A DNA stretch of 34,329 nucleotides from Saccoglossus kowalevskii (Eukaryota; Hemichordata; Enteropneusta; Harrimaniidae). Shown here one piece after another: positions 34,196 through 34,329 of the stretch. Both the position numbers and the translations under genes were made by a program. Under the pieces are notes generated by a model, which worked only from the letters and a program-made list of their open reading frames with translations, was not told the DNA's origin and made no database searches. The number at the start of each line of letters is the position of its first letter. Position 1 is the first letter of the stretch. The stretch spans positions 480,241 to 514,569 of the forward strand of contig NW_003150755.1 in assembly GCF_000003605.2 (NCBI RefSeq). The letters are read 5' to 3'.

Positions 34196-34329
34196 TTTGA
34201 CTTGAATTTAATAGATTGATTTTTCATAGATTCTTGATTTTTTTCTTACAAAGAACACGCATGTTTATTACAGTTAACACGTTTGTTACAATTACGTTGT
34301 TCTTCAACAGTCTTATTCTGATATCCGTT

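Overview
This is an AT-rich, intron-containing, transposon-littered stretch of animal nuclear DNA, most plausibly from an invertebrate. The evidence is GT-AG introns, two APE/CR1-type LINE relics, a PIF/Harbinger-like MITE, microsatellites, and a membrane-anchored family-1 UDP-glycosyltransferase (UGT) locus with animal-type architecture. A mollusc or other lophotrochozoan fits the general character, but the sequence does not prove it. No operon, Shine-Dalgarno site, CRISPR array or rRNA was seen, and no tRNA was found by eye.

Layout. (1) 1-1.0 kb: the 3' half of a decayed CR1/L2-like LINE on the minus strand, recognisable by its YADD box, SRLDYCNGLL and WNSLP motifs and an intact C-terminus. 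(2) 1.0-9.3 kb: mostly non-coding. It holds a few possible orphan exons (about 2.17, 3.0 and 6.9 kb), a perfect 184-bp tandem duplication (4.3-4.7 kb) and a CpG-rich patch with a perfect TCTCGCGAGA box (about 5.0-5.35 kb). (3) 9.3-20.9 kb: gene-poor. It holds a diverged tandem repeat (9.67-10.14 kb), a 300-bp MITE with CpG-rich terminal inverted repeats and TTA target duplications (10.69-10.99 kb), a 145-bp foldback element (13.73-13.87 kb) and a cluster of CACGTG boxes, two of them inside a 93-bp tandem repeat (17.1-17.8 kb). (4) 20.9-24.5 kb: a nearly complete but frameshifted LINE ORF2 on the minus strand (endonuclease, reverse transcriptase, C-terminal CCHC-like knuckle). (5) 25.26-28.14 kb: a plus-strand UGT locus. 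Its splice sites and N- and C-terminal coding pieces are well preserved, but there is a frameshift in exon 1 and most of the central sugar-nucleotide-binding segment is missing, so it is probably a pseudogene or a misassembled gene. (6) 28.2-31.0 kb: a tiny retroposed T/A-rich insert between perfect 15-bp direct repeats, a duplicated 3'-flank segment, and a truncated RecQ-like helicase pseudogene nested within inverted and direct repeats. (7) 31.0-34.3 kb: no recognised gene; a CTCF-like site and an (AAAC)n microsatellite.

No complete, intact, confidently functional gene is visible. The genic content is one UGT locus plus mobile-element debris. The most unusual structure is the RecQ-like helicase fragment boxed by two layers of repeats (29.2-30.8 kb). 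It looks like a captured or mobile helicase cassette and is the best candidate for follow-up, but it is a broken copy.
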